Shown here piece after piece: positions 25,879-40,310 of a stretch of DNA of 64,000 nucleotides. A program made the translations under genes and the position numbers. Below the pieces are notes generated by a model. The model searched no databases, was not told the origin of the DNA, and saw only the letters and a list, made by a program, of their open reading frames with translations. Positions within the stretch are counted from its first letter, which is position 1. The number at the start of each line of letters is the position of its first letter. Source of the stretch: Auanema rhodensis (lineage: Eukaryota > Nematoda > Chromadorea > Rhabditida > Rhabditidae); assembly GCA_964057225.1 (NCBI GenBank), contig CAXKVF010000072.1, forward strand, positions 744,001 through 808,000. The letters run 5' to 3'.

Positions 25879-27814
25879 TCACGTGTACATTTAATTAGCA
25901 TAAATTAAAGTTCACGTAAATTTCAAAGTCATGGTTACCATGAAGCAATATCAATAAAAATTTGTTTTTAGACTAATATGGACATGGGGAATCTAATTTT
26001 GAAAACCGCATCTCTTTATCGTTCACGTGAAGCGAGTTACATACCAAGTGCACATCACGTGTACATTTAATTAGCATAAATTAAAGTTCACGTAAATTTC
26101 AAAGTTATGGTTACCATGCACCAATATCAATAAAAATTTGTTTTTAGACTGATATGGACATGGGGAATCTAATTTTGAAAACCGCATCTCTTCATCTTTC
26201 ACGTGAAGCGAGTTACATACCAAGTGCACATCACGTGTACATTTAATTAGCATAAATTAAAGTTCACGTAAATTTCAAAGTCATGGTTACCATGCACCAA
26301 TATCAATGAAAATTTGTTTTTAGACTAATATGGACATGGGGAATCTAATTTTGAAAACCGCATCTCTTCATCTTTCACGTGAAGCGAGTTACATACCAAG
26401 TGCACATCACGTGTACATTTAATTAGCATAAATTAAAGTTCACGTAAATTTCAAAGTCATGGTTACCATGAAGCAATATCAATGAAAATTTGTTTTTAGA
26501 CTAATATGGACATGGGGAATCTAATTTTGAAAACCGCATCTCTTTATCTTTCACGTGAAGCGAGTTACATACCAAGTGCACATCACGTGTACATTTAATT
26601 AGCATAAATTAAAGTTCACGTAAATTTCAAAGTCATGGTTACCATGAACCAATATCAATAAAAATCTGTTTTTAGACTAATATGGACATGGGGAATCTAA
26701 TTTTGGAAACCGCATCTCTTTATCTTTCACGTGAAGCGAGTTACATACCAAGTGCACATCACGTGTACATTTAATTAGCATAAATTAAAGTTCACGTAAA
26801 TTTCAAAGTCATGGTTACCATGCACCAATATCAATGAAAATTTGTTTTTAGACTAATATGGACATGGGGAATCTAATTTTGAAAACCGCATCTCTTCATC
26901 TTTCACGTGAAGCGAGTTACATACCAAGTGCACATCACGTGTACATTTAATTAGCATAAATTAAAGTTCACGTAAATTTCAAAGTCATGGTTACCATGCA
27001 CCAATATCAATAAAAATTTGTTTTTAGACTAATATGGACATGGGGAATCTAATTTTGAAAACCGCATCTCTTTATCTTTCACGTGAAGCGAGTTACATAC
27101 CAAGTGCACTTCACGTGTACATTTAATTAGCATAAATTAAAGTTCACGTAAATTTCAAAGTCATGGTTACCATGAACTAATATCAATAAAAATTTGTTTT
27201 TAGACTAATATGGACATGGGGAATCTAATTTTGAAAACCGCATCTCTTTATCTTTCACGTGAAGCGAGTTACATACCAAGTGCACATCACGTGTACATTT
27301 AATTAGCATAAATTAAAGTTCACGTAAATTTCAAAGTCATGGTTACCATGAACCAATATCAATAAAAATTTGTTTTTAGACTAATATGGACATGGGGAAT
27401 CTAATTTTGAAAACCGCATCTCTTTAACTTTCACGTGAAGCGAGTTACATACCAAGTGCACATCACGTGTACATTTAATTAGCATAAATTAAAGTTCACG
27501 TAAATTTCAAAGTCATGGTTACCATGAACTAATATCAATAAAAATTTGTTTTTAGACTAATATGGACATGGGGAATCTAATTTTGAAAACCGCATCTCTT
27601 TATCTTTCACGTGAAGCGAGTTACATACCAAGTGCACATCACGTGTACATTTAATTAGCATAAATTAAAGTTCACGTAAATTTCAAAGTCATGGTTACCA
27701 TGCACCAATATCAATAAAAATTTGTTTTTAGACTAATATGGACATGGGGAATCTAATTTTGAAAACCGCATCTCTTTATCTTTCACGTGAAGCGAGTTAC
27801 ATACCAAGTGCACA
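25879..27814. repeat. 1936-bp eleven-monomer HOR, copy 3
   Basis: Same anchors. Private 'aaagttatgg' in the ctgat monomer (26055). Two successive monomers (26231, 26407) have 'tcaatgaaa'. The multi-marker monomer at 26583 keeps 'aaaatctg' and 'ttttggaaacc' but has 'caaagtcat', so it lost one marker or was partly converted. Confidence 0.87.
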
Positions 27815-29222
27815 TCACGTGTACATTTAATTAGCATAAATTAAAGTTCACGTAAATTTCAAAGTCATGGTTACCATGAACCAATATCAATAAAAATTTG
27901 TTTTTAGACTAATATGGACATGGGGAATCTAATTTTGAAAACCGCATCTCTTTATCTTTCACGTGAAGCGAGTTACATACCAAGTGCACATCACGTGTAC
28001 ATTTAATTAGCATAAATTAAAGTTCACGTAAATTTCAAAGTCATGGTTACCATGAAGCAATATCAATGAAAATTTGTTTTCAGACTAATATGGACATGGG
28101 GAATCTAATTTTGTAAACCGCATCTCTTCATCTTTCACGTGAAGCGAGTTACATACCAAGTGCACATCACGTGTACATTTAATTAGCATAAATTAAAGTT
28201 CACGTAAATTTCAAAGTCATGGTTACCATGAACCAATATCAATAAAAATTTGTTTTTAGACTAATATGGACATGGGGAATCTAATTTTGAAAACCGCATC
28301 TCTTCATCTTTCACGTGAAGCGAGTTACATACCAAGTGCACATCACGTGTACATTTAATTAGCATAAATTAAAGTTCACGTAAATTTCAAAGTCATGGTT
28401 ACCATGCACCAATATCAATAAAAATTTGTTTTTAGACTAATATGGACATGGGGAATCTAATTTTGAAAACCGCATCTCTTCATCTTTCACGTGAAGCGAG
28501 TTACATACCAAGTGCACATCACGTGTACATTTAATTAGCATAAATTAAAGTTCACGTAAATTTCAAAGTCATGGTTACCATGCACCAATATCAATAAAAA
28601 TTTGTTTTTAGACTAATATGGACATGGGGAATCTAATTTTGAAAACCGCATCTCTTTATCTTTCACGTGAAGCGAGTTACATACCAAGTGCACATCACGT
28701 GTACATTTAATTAGCATAAATTAAAGTTCACGTAAATTTCAAAGTCATGGTTACCATGAACCAATATCAATAAAAATTTGTTTTTAGACTAATATGGACA
28801 TGGGGAATCTAATTTTGAAAACCGCATCTCTTCATCTTTCACGTGAAGCGAGTTACATACCAAGTGCACATCACGTGTACATTTAATTAGCATAAATTAA
28901 AGTTCACGTAAATTTCAAAGTCATGGTTACCATGCACCAATATCAATAAAAATTTGTTTTTAGACTAATATGGACATGGGGAATCTAATTTTGAAAACCG
29001 CATCTCTTTATCTTTCACGTGAAGCGAGTTACATACCAAGTGCACATCACGTGTGTATTTAATTAGCATAAATTAAAGTTCACGTAAATTTCAAAGTCAT
29101 GGTTACCATGCACCAATATCAATAAAAATTTGTTTTTAGACTAATATGGACATGGGGAATCTAATTTTGAAAACCGCATCTCTTTATCTTTCACGTGAAG
29201 CGAGTTACATACCAAGTGCACA

Positions 29223-30630
29223 TCACGTGTACATTTAATTAGCATAAATTAAAGTTCACGTAAATTTCAAAGTCATGGTTACCATGAACCAATATCAATA
29301 AAAATTTGTTTTTAGACTAATATGGACATGGGGAATCTAATTTTGAAAACCGCATCTCTTCATCTTTCACGTGAAGCGAGTTACATACCAAGTGCACATC
29401 ACGTGTACATTTAATTAGCATAAATTAAAGTTCACGTAAATTTCAAAGTCATGGTTACCATGCACCAATATCAATAAAAATTTGTTTTTAGACTAATATG
29501 GACATGGGGAATCTAATTTTGAAAACCGCATCTCTTTATCTTTCACGTGAAGCGAGTTACATACCAAGTGCACATCACGTGTGTATTTAATTAGCATAAA
29601 TTAAAGTTCACGTAAATTTCAAAGTCATGGTTACCATGAACCAATATCAATAAAAATTTGTTTTTAGACTAATATGGACATGGGGAATCTAATTTTGAAA
29701 ACCGCATCTCTTTATCTTTCACGTGAAGCGAGTTACATACCAAGTGCACATCACGTGTACATTTAATTAGCATAAATTAAAGTTCACGTAAATTTCAAAG
29801 TCATGGTTACCATGAACCAATATCAATAAAAATTTGTTTTTAGACTAATATGGACATGGGGAATCTAATTTTGAAAACCGCATCTCTTTATCTTTCACGT
29901 GAAGCGAGTTACATACCAAGTGCCCATCACGTGTACATTTAATTAGCATAAATTAAAGTTCACGTAAATTTCAAAGTCATGGTTACCATGAACCAATATC
30001 AATAAAAATTTGTTTTTAGACTAATATGGACATGGGGAATCTAATTTTGAAAACCGCATCTCTTCATCTTTCACGTGAAGCGAGTTACATACCAAGTGCA
30101 CATCACGTGTGAATTTAATTAGCATAAATTAAAGTTCACGTAAATTTCAAAGTCATGGTTACCATGAAGCAATATCAATAAAAATTTGTTTTTAGACTAA
30201 TATGGACAGGGGGAATCTAATTTTGAAAACCGCATCTCTTTATCTTTCACGTGAAGCGAGTTACATACCAAGTGCACATCACGTGTACATTTAATTAGCA
30301 TAAATTAAAGTTCACGTAAATTTCAAAGTCATGGTAACCATGCACCAATATCAATAAAAATTTGTTTTTAGACTAATATGGACATGGGGAATCTAATTTT
30401 GAAAACCGCATCTCTTTATCTTTCACGTGAAGCGAGTTACATACCAAGTGCACATCACGTGTACATTTAATTAGCATAAATTAAAGTTCACGTAAATTTC
30501 AAAGTCATGGTTACCATGAACCAATATCAATAAAAATTTGTTTTTAGACTAATATGGACATGGGGAATCTAATTTTGAAAACCGCATCTCTTTATCTTTC
30601 ACGTGAAGCGAGTTACATACCAAGTGCACA
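29223..30630. repeat. Block E duplicated segment, copy 1
   Basis: Eight monomers: N(cttcatc), C, N(cgtgtgtattt), N ending 'tgcccatcac', N(cttcatc), G starting 'cgtgtgaattt' with 'acagggg', C(ggtaacc), N. This order returns at 31335-32918. Confidence 0.83.
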
Positions 30631-31334
30631 TCACGTGTACATTTAATTAGCATAAATTAAAGTTCACGTAAATTTCAAAGTCATGGTTACCATGAAGCAA
30701 TATCAATAAAAATTTGTTTTTAGACTAATATGGACATGGGGAATCTAATTTTGAAAACCGCATCTCTTTATCTTTCACGTGAAGCGAGTTACATACCAAG
30801 TGCACATCACGTGTACATTTAATTAGCATAAATTAAAGTTCACGTAAATTTCAAAGTCATGGTTACCATGAACCAATATCAATAAAAATTTGTTTTTAGA
30901 CTAATATGGACATGGGGAATCTAATTTTGAAAACCGCATCTCTTCATCTTTCACGTGAAGCGAGTTACATACCAAGTGCACATCACGTGTACATTTAATT
31001 AGCATAAATTAAAGTTCACGTAAATTTCAAAGTCATGGTTACCATGCACCAATATCAATAAAAATTTGTTTTTAGACTAATATGGACATGGGGAATCTAA
31101 TTTTGAAAACCGCATCTCTTCATCTTTCACGTGAAGCGAGTTACATACCAAGTGCACATCACGTGTACATTTAATTAGCATAAATTAAAGTTCACGTAAA
31201 TTTCAAAGTCATGGTTACCATGCACCAATATCAATAAAAATTTGTTTTTAGACTAATATGGACATGGGGAATCTAATTTTGAAAACCGCATCTCTTTATC
31301 TTTCACGTGAAGCGAGTTACATACCAAATGCACA

Positions 31335-32918
31335 TCACGTGTGTATTTAATTAGCATAAATTAAAGTTCACGTAAATTTCAAAGTCATGGTTACCATGAA
31401 CCAATATCAATAAAAATTTGTTTTTAGACTAATATGGACATGGGGAATCTAATTTTGAAAACCGCATCTCTTCATCTTTCACGTGAAGCGAGTTACATAC
31501 CAAGTGCACATCACGTGTACATTTAATTAGCATAAATTAAAGTTCACGTAAATTTCAAAGTCATGGTTACCATGCACCAATATCAATAAAAATTTGTTTT
31601 TAGACTAATATGGACATGGGGAATCTAATTTTGAAAACCGCATCTCTTTATCTTTCACGTGAAGCGAGTTACATACCAAGTGCACATCACGTGTGTATTT
31701 AATTAGCATAAATTAAAGTTCACGTAAATTTCAAAGTCATGGTTACCATGAACCAATATCAATAAAAATTTGTTTTTAGACTAATATGGACATGGGGAAT
31801 CTAATTTTGAAAACCGCATCTCTTCATCTTTCACGTGAAGCGAGTTACATACCAAGTGCACATCACGTGTACATTTAATTAGCATAAATTAAAGTTCACG
31901 TAAATTTCAAAGTCATGGTTACCATGAACCAATATCAATAAAAATTTGTTTTTAGACTAATATGGACATGGGGAATCTAATTTTGAAAACCGCATCTCTT
32001 TATCTTTCACGTGAAGCGAATTACATACCAAGTGCACATCACGTGTACATTTAATTAGCATAAATTAAAGTTCACGTAAATTTCAAAGTCATGGTTACCA
32101 TGAACCAATATCAATAAAAATTTGTTTTTAGACTAATATGGACATGGGGAATCTAATTTTGAAAACCGCATCTCTTTATCTTTCACGTGAAGCGAGTTAC
32201 ATACCAAGTGCCCATCACGTGTACATTTAATTAGCATAAATTAAAGTTCACGTAAATTTCAAAGTCATGGTTACCATGAACCAATATCAATAAAAATTTG
32301 TTTTTAGACTAATATGGACATGGGGAATCTAATTTTGAAAACCGCATCTCTTCATCTTTCACGTGAAGCGAGTTACATACCAAGTGCACATCACGTGTGA
32401 ATTTAATTAGCATAAATTAAAGTTCACGTAAATTTCAAAGTCATGGTTACCATGAAGCAATATCAATAAAAATTTGTTTTTAGACTAATATGGACAGGGG
32501 GAATCTAATTTTGAAAACCGCATCTCTTTATCTTTCACGTGAAGCGAGTTACATACCAAGTGCACATCACGTGTACATTTAATTAGCATAAATTAAAGTT
32601 CACGTAAATTTCAAAGTCATGGTAACCATGCACCAATATCAATAAAAATTTGTTTTTAGACTAATATGGACATGGGGAATCTAATTTTGAAAACCGCATC
32701 TCTTTATCTTTCACGTGAAGCGAGTTACATACCAAGTGCACATCACGTGTACATTTAATTAGCATAAATTAAAGTTCACGTAAATTTCAAAGTCATGGTT
32801 ACCATGAACCAATATCAATAAAAATTTGTTTTTAGACTAATATGGACATGGGGAATCTAATTTTGAAAACCGCATCTCTTTATCTTTCACGTGAAGCGAG
32901 TTACATACCAAGTGCACA
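31335..32918. repeat. Block E duplicated segment, copy 2 (one monomer longer)
   Basis: Same diagnostic order, with one additional N monomer (31863-32038, private 'gcgaattac') inserted before the 'tgcccatcac' monomer. The offset from copy 1 is therefore 2112 bp (12 monomers) at the left and 2288 bp (13 monomers) at the right. 'tgcccatcac', 'cgtgtgaattt' and 'ggtaacc' all agree with the 2288-bp offset. Confidence 0.85.
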
Positions 32919-34854
32919 TCACGTGTACATTTAATTAGCATAAATTAAAGTTCACGTAAATTTCAAAGTCATGGTTACCATGAATCAATATCAATAAAAA
33001 TTTGTTTTTAGACTAATATGGACATGGGGAATCTAATTTTGAAAACCGCATCTCTTTATCTTTCACGTGAAGCGAGTTACATACCAAGTGCACATCACGT
33101 GTACATTTAATTAGCATAAATTAAAGTTCACGTAAATTTCAAAGTCATGGTTACCATGAACCAATATCAATAAAAATTTGTTTTTAGACTAATATGGACA
33201 TGGGGAATCTAATTTTGAAAACCGCATCTCTTCATCTTTCACGTGAAGCGAGTTACATACCAAGTGCACATCACGTGTACTTTTAATTAGCATAAATTAA
33301 AGTTCACGTAAATTTCAAAGTCATGGTTACCATGAAGCAATATCAATAAAAATTTGTTTTTAGACTAATATGGACATGGGGAATCTAATTTTGAAAACCG
33401 CATCTCTTTATCTTTCACGTGAAGCGAGTTACATACCAAGTGCACATCACGTGTACATTTAATTAGCATAAATTAAAGTTCACGTAAATTTCAAAGTCAT
33501 GGTTACCATGAACCAATATCAATAAAAATTTGTTTTTAGACTAATATGGACATGGGGAATCTAATTTTGAAAACCGCATCTCTTCATCTTTCACGTGAAG
33601 CGAGTTACATACCAAGTGCACATCACGTGTACATTTAATTAGCATAAATTAAAGTTCACGTAAATTTCAAAGTCATGGTTACCATGCACCAATATCAATA
33701 AAAATTTGTTTTTAGACTAATATGGACATGGGGAATCTAATTTTGAAAACCGCATCTCTTTAACTTTCACGTGAAGCGAGTTACATACCAAGTGCACATC
33801 ACGTGTACATTTAATTAGCATAAATTAAAGTTCACGTAAATTTCAAAGTCATGGTTACCATGAAGCAATATCAATAAAAATTTGTTTTTAGACTAATATG
33901 GACATGGGGAATCTAATTTTGAAAACCGCATCTCTTTATCTTTCACGTGAAGCGAGTTACATACCAAGTGCACATCACGTGTACATTTAATTAGCATAAA
34001 TTAAAGTTCACGTAAATTTCAAAGTCATGGTTACCATGAACCAATATCAATAAAAATTTGTTTTTAGACTAATATGGACATGGGGAATCTAATTTTGAAA
34101 ACCGCATTTCTTTATCTTTCACGTGAAGCGAGTTACATACCAAGTGCACATCACGTGTACATTTAATTAGCATAAATTAAAGTTCACGTAAAATTCAAAG
34201 TCATGGTTACCATGAAGCAATATCAATAAAAATTTGTTTTTAGACTAATATGGACATGGGGAATCTAATTTTGAAAACCGCATCTCTTTATCTTTCACGT
34301 GAAGCGAGTTACATACCAAGTGCACATCACGTGTACATTTAATTAGCATAAATTAAAGTTCACGTAAATTTCAAAGTCATGGTTACCATGAACCAATATC
34401 AATAAAAATTTGTTTTTAGACTAATATGGACATGGGGAATCTAATTTTGAAAACCGCATCTCTTTATCTTTCACGTGAAGCGAGTTACATACCAAGTGCA
34501 CATCACGTGTACATTTAATTAGCATAAATTAAAGTTCACGTAAATTTCAAAGTCATGGTTACCATGCACCAATATCAATAAAAATTTGTTTTTAGACTAA
34601 TATGGACATGGGGAATCTAATTTTGAAAACCGCATCTCTTTATCTTTCACGTGAAGCGAGTTACATACCAAGTGCACATCACGTGTACATTTAATTAGCA
34701 TAAATTAAAGTTCACGTAAATTTCAAAGTCATGGTTACCATGAACCAATATCAATAAAAATTTGTTTTTAGACTAATATGGACATGGGGAATCTAATTTT
34801 GAAAACCGCATCTCTTCATCTTTCACGTGAAGCGAGTTACATACCAAGTGCACA

Positions 34855-35734
34855 TCACGTGTACATTTAATTAGCATAAATTAAAGTTCACGTATATTTC
34901 AAAGTCATGGTTACCATGAACTAATATCAATAAAAATTTGTTTTCAGACTAATATGGACATGGGGAATCTAATTTTGAAAACCGCATCTCTTTATCTTTC
35001 ACGTGAAGCGAGTTACATACCAAGTGCACATCACGTGTACATTTAATTAGCATAAATTAAAGTTCACGTAAATTTCAAAGTCATGGTTACCATGAACCAA
35101 TATCAATAAAAATTTGTTTTTAGACTAATATGGACATGGGGAATCTAATTTTGAAAACCGCATCTCTTCATCTTTCACGTGAAGCGAGTTACATACCAAG
35201 TGCACATCACGTGTACATTTAATTAGCATAAATTAAAGTTCACGTAAATTTCAAAGTCATGGTTACCATGCACCAATATCAATAAAAATTTGTTTTTAGA
35301 CTAATATGGACATGGGGAATCTAATTTTGAAAACCGCATCTCTTTATCTTTCACGTGAAGCGAGTTACATACCAAGTGCACATCACGTGTACATTTAATT
35401 AGCATAAATTAAAGTTCACGTAAATTTCAAAGTCATGGTTACCATGAACCAATATCAATAAAAATTTGTTTTTAGTTTAATATGGACATGGGGAATCTAA
35501 TTTTGAAAACCGCATCTCTTTATCTTTCACGTGAAGCGAGTTACATACCAAGTGCACATCACGTGTACATTTAATTAGCATAAATTAAAGTTCACGTAAA
35601 TTTCAAAGTCATGGTTACCATGAACCAATATCAATAAAAATTTGTTTTTAGACTAATATGGACATGGGGAATCTAATTTTGAAAACCGCATCTCTTCATC
35701 TTTCACGTGAAGCGAGTTACATACCAAGTGCACA
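34855..35734. repeat. 880-bp five-monomer unit, copy 1
   Basis: Order: gtatat/T, N(cttcatc), C, N(tagttt), N(cttcatc), followed by another gtatat monomer. Repeated 3520 bp (20 monomers) later. Confidence 0.85.
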
Positions 35735-38374
35735 TCACGTGTACATTTAATTAGCATAAATTAAAGTTCACGTATATTTCAAAGTCATGGTTACCATGAA
35801 CTAATATCAATAAAAATTTGTTTTCAGACTAATATGGACATGGGGAATCTAATTTTGAAAACCGCATCTCTTTATCTTTCACGTGAAGCGAGTTACATAC
35901 CAAGTGCACATCACGTGTACATTTAATTAGCATAAATTAAAGTTCACGTAAATTTCAAAGTCATGGTTACCATGAACCAATATCAATAAAAATTTGTTTT
36001 TAGACTAATATGGACATGGGGAATCTAATTTTGAAAACCGCATCTCTTTATCTTTCACGTGAAGCGAGTTACATACCAAGTGCACATCACGTGTACATTT
36101 AATTAGCATAAATTAAAGTTCACGTATATTTCAAAGTCATGGTTACCATGAACTAATATCAATAAAAATTTGTTTTCAGACTAATATGGAAATGGGGAAT
36201 CTAATTTTGAAAACCGCATCTCTTTATCTTTCACGTGAAGCGAGTTACATACCAAGTGCACATCACGTGTACATTTAATTAGCATAAATTAAAGTTCACG
36301 TAAATTTCAAAGTCATGGTTACCATGAACCAATATCAATAAAAATTTGTTTTTAGACTAATATGGACATGGGGAATCTAATTTTGAAAACCGCATCTCTT
36401 TATCTTTCACGTGAAGCGAGTTACATACCAAGTGCACATCACGTGTACATTTAATTAGCATAAATTAAAGTTCACGTAAATTTCAAAGTCATGGTTACCA
36501 TGAACCAATATCAATAAAAATTTGTTTTTAGTTTAATATGGACATGGGGAATCTAATTTTGAAAACCGCATCTCTTTATCTTTCACGTGAAGCGAGTTAC
36601 ATACCAAGTGCACATCACGTGTACATTTAATTAGCATAAATTAAAGTTCACGTAAATTTCAAAGTCATGGTTACCATGAACCAATATCAATAAAAATTTG
36701 TTTTTAGACTAATATGGACATGGGGAATCTAATTTTGAAAACCGCATCTCTTTATCTTTCACGTGAAGCGAGTTACATACCAAGTGCACATCACGTGTAC
36801 ATTTAATTAGCATAAATTAAAGTTCACGTAAATTTCAAAGTCATGGTTACCATGAACCAATATCAATAAAAATTTGTTTTTAGACTAATATGGACATGGG
36901 GAATCTAATTTTGAAAACCGCATCTCTTTATCTTTCACGTGAAGCGAGTTACATACCAAGTGCACATCACGTGTACATTTAATTAGCATAAATTAAAGTT
37001 CACGTAAATTTCAAAGTCATGGTTACCATGAACCAATATCAATAAAAATTTGTTTTTAGACTAATATGGACATGGGGAATCTAATTTTGAAAACCGCATC
37101 TCTTTATGTTTCACGTGAAGCGAGTTACATACCAAGTGCACATCACGTGTACATTTAATTAGCATAAATTAAAGTTCACGTAAATTTCAAAGTCATGGTT
37201 ACCATGCACCAATATCAATAAAAATTTGTTTTTAGACTAATATGGACATGGGGAATCTAATTTTGAAAACCGCATCTCTTTATCTTTCACGTGAAGCGAG
37301 TTACATACCAAGTGCACATCACGTGTACATTTAATTAGCATAAATTAAAGTTCACGTAAATTTCAAAGTCATGGTTACCATGAACCAATATCAATAAAAA
37401 TTTGTTTTTAGACTAATATGGACATGGGGAATCTAATTTTGAAAACCGCATCTCTTCATCTTTCACGTGAAGCGAGTTACATACCAAGTGCACATCACGT
37501 GTACATTTAATTAGCATAAATTAAAGTTCACGTAAATTTCAAAGTCATGGTTACCATGCACCAATATCAATAAAAATTTGTTTTTAGACTAATATGGACA
37601 TGGGGAATCTAATTTTGAAAACCGCATCTCTTTATCTTTCACGTGAAGCGAGTTACATACCAAGTGCACATCACGTGTACATTTAATTAGCATAAATTAA
37701 AGTTCACGTAAATTTCAAAGTCATGGTTACCATGAACCAATATCAATAAAAATTTGTTTTTAGTTTAATATGGACCTGGGGAATCTAATTTTGAAAACCG
37801 CATCTCTTTATCTTTCACGTGAAGCGAGTTACATACCAAGTGCACATCACGTGTACATTTAATTAGCATAAATTAAAGTTCACGTAAATTTCAAAGTCAT
37901 GGTTACCATGAACCAATATCAATAAAAATTTGTTTTTAGACTAATATGGACATGGGGAATCTAATTTTGAAAACCGCATCTCTTTATCTTTCACGTGAAG
38001 CGAGTTACATACCAAGTGCACATCACGTGTACATTTAATTAGCATAAATTAAAGTTCACGTAAATTTCAAAGTCATGGTTACCATGCACCAATATCAATA
38101 AAAATTTGTTTTTAGACTAATATGGACATGGGGAATCTAATTTTGAAAACCGCATCTCTTTATCTTTCACGTGAAGCGAGTTACATACCAAGTGCACATC
38201 ACGTGTACATTTAATTAGCATAAATTAAAGTTCACGTAAATTTCAAAGTCATGGTTACCATGAACCAATATCAATAAAAATTTGTTTTTAGACTAATATG
38301 GACATGGGGAATCTAATTTTGAAAACCGCATCTCTTCATCTTTCACGTGAAGCGAGTTACATACCAAGTGCACA

Positions 38375-39254
38375 TCACGTGTACATTTAATTAGCATAAA
38401 TTAAAGTTCACGTATATTTCAAAGTCATGGTTACCATGAACTAATATCAATAAAAATTTGTTTTCAGACTAATATGGACATGGGGAATCTAATTTTGAAA
38501 ACCGCATCTCTTTATCTTTCACGTGAAGCGAGTTACATACCAAGTGCACATCACGTGTACATTTAATTAGCATAAATTAAAGTTCACGTAAATTTCAAAG
38601 TCATGGTTACCATGAACCAATATCAATAAAAATTTGTTTTTAGACTAATATGGACATGGGGAATCTAATTTTGAAAACCGCATCTCTTCATCTTTCACGT
38701 GAAGCGAGTTACATACCAAGTGCACATCACGTGTACATTTAATTAGCATAAATTAAAGTTCACGTAAATTTCAAAGTCATGGTTACCATGCACCAATATC
38801 AATAAAAATTTGTTTTTAGACTAATATGGACATGGGGAATCTAATTTTGAAAACCGCATCTCTTTATCTTTCACGTGAAGCGAGTTACATACCAAGTGCA
38901 CATCACGTGTACATTTAATTAGCATAAATTAAAGTTCACGTAAATTTCAAAGTCATGGTTACCATGAACCAATATCAATAAAAATTTGTTTTTAGTTTAA
39001 TATGGACATGGGGAATCTAATTTTGAAAACCGCATCTCTTTATCTTTCACGTGAAGCGAGTTACATACCAAGTGCACATCACGTGTACATTTAATTAGCA
39101 TAAATTAAAGTTCACGTAAATTTCAAAGTCATGGTTACCATGAACCAATATCAATAAAAATTTGTTTTTAGACTAATATGGACATGGGGAATCTAATTTT
39201 GAAAACCGCATCTCTTCATCTTTCACGTGAAGCGAGTTACATACCAAGTGCACA
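38375..39254. repeat. 880-bp five-monomer unit, copy 2
   Basis: Same five types in the same order as 34855-35734, again followed by a gtatat monomer (39255). That one is followed directly by tagttt (39431), skipping three monomers, an apparent deletion of the unit's middle. Confidence 0.85.
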
Positions 39255-40310
39255 TCACGTGTACATTTAATTAGCATAAATTAAAGTTCACGTATATTTC
39301 AAAGTCATGGTTACCATGAACTAATATCAATAAAAATTTGTTTTCAGACTAATATGGACATGGGGAATCTAATTTTGAAAACCGCATCTCTTTATCTTTC
39401 ACGTGAAGCGAGTTACATACCAAGTGCACATCACGTGTACATTTAATTAGCATAAATTAAAGTTCACGTAAATTTCAAAGTCATGGTTACCATGAACCAA
39501 TATCAATAAAAATTTGTTTTTAGTTTAATATGGACATGGGGAATCTAATTTTGAAAACCGCATCTCTTTATCTTTCACGTGAAGCGAGTTACATACCAAG
39601 TGCACATCACGTGTACATTTAATTAGCATAAATTAAAGTTCACGTAAATTTCAAAGTCATGGTTACCATGAACCAATATCAATAAAAATTTGTTTTTAGA
39701 CTAATATGGACATGGGGAATCTAATTTTGAAAACCGCATCTCTTTATCTTTCACGTGAAGCGAGTTACATACCAAGTGCACATCACGTGTACATTTAATT
39801 AGCATAAATTAAAGTTCACGTAAATTTCAAAGTCATGGTTACCATGAACCAATATCAATAAAAATTTGTTTTTAGACTAATATGGACATGGGGAATCTAA
39901 TTTTGTAAACCGCATCTCTTTATCTTTCACGTGAAGCGAGTTACATACCAAGTGCACATCACGTGTACATTTAATTAGCATAAATTAAAGTTCACGTAAA
40001 TTTCAAAGTCATGGTTACCATGAACCAATATCAATAAAAATTTGTTTTTAGACTAATATGGACATGGGGAATCTAATTTTGAAAACCGCATCTCTTCATC
40101 TTTCACGTGAAGCGAGTTACATACCAAGTGCACATCACGTGTACATTTAATTAGCATAAATTAAAGTTCACGTAAATTTCAAAGTCATGGTTACCATGCA
40201 CCAATATCAATAAAAATTTGTTTTTAGACTAATATGGACATGGGGAATCTAATTTTGAAAACCGCATCTCTTTATCTTTCACGTGAAGCGAGTTACATAC
40301 CAAGTGCACA

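Larger units (their letters stand above)
20775..27814. repeat. HOR block D: eleven-monomer (1936-bp) unit
   Basis: Forty monomers rich in C type with 139 T>C ('cttcatc'). Anchors repeat exactly 1936 bp apart: G with 'tatcgttc' at 22007, 23943 and 25879, each followed by C with 97 A>G ('gactgatatg'). An earlier 'tatcgttc' monomer at 20775 lacks this follower. Block C markers (catgagg, attcaatt, caacatc) vanish here. Confidence 0.88.
27815..34854. repeat. HOR block E: diverged 12/13-monomer duplication
   Basis: Forty monomers. Diagnostic types are 'cgtgtgtattt' starts (29047, 29575, 31335, 31687), 'tgcccatcac' ends, 'cgtgtgaattt' starts and 'ggtaacc'. The best internal match is 29751-30630 with 32039-32918. 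The rest is mixed N, C and G with frequent 'cttcatc'. The monomer at 27991 is unusual in stacking 'tcaatgaaa', 'ttttcagac', 'ttgtaaacc' and 'cttcatc'. No regular unit was found at 32919-34854. Confidence 0.78.

Noticed and set aside
26071-26253. Third copy of the 60-codon ORF (D to N near the C-terminus)
   Set aside because: Same reason. The single change is nonsynonymous, as in the second copy, so nothing points to protein constraint.
37015-37190. Replication-origin-like 'tttatgttt' from a private C>G change
   Set aside because: The flanking bases do not complete the yeast ARS consensus, and a single private substitution in a satellite is weak evidence.
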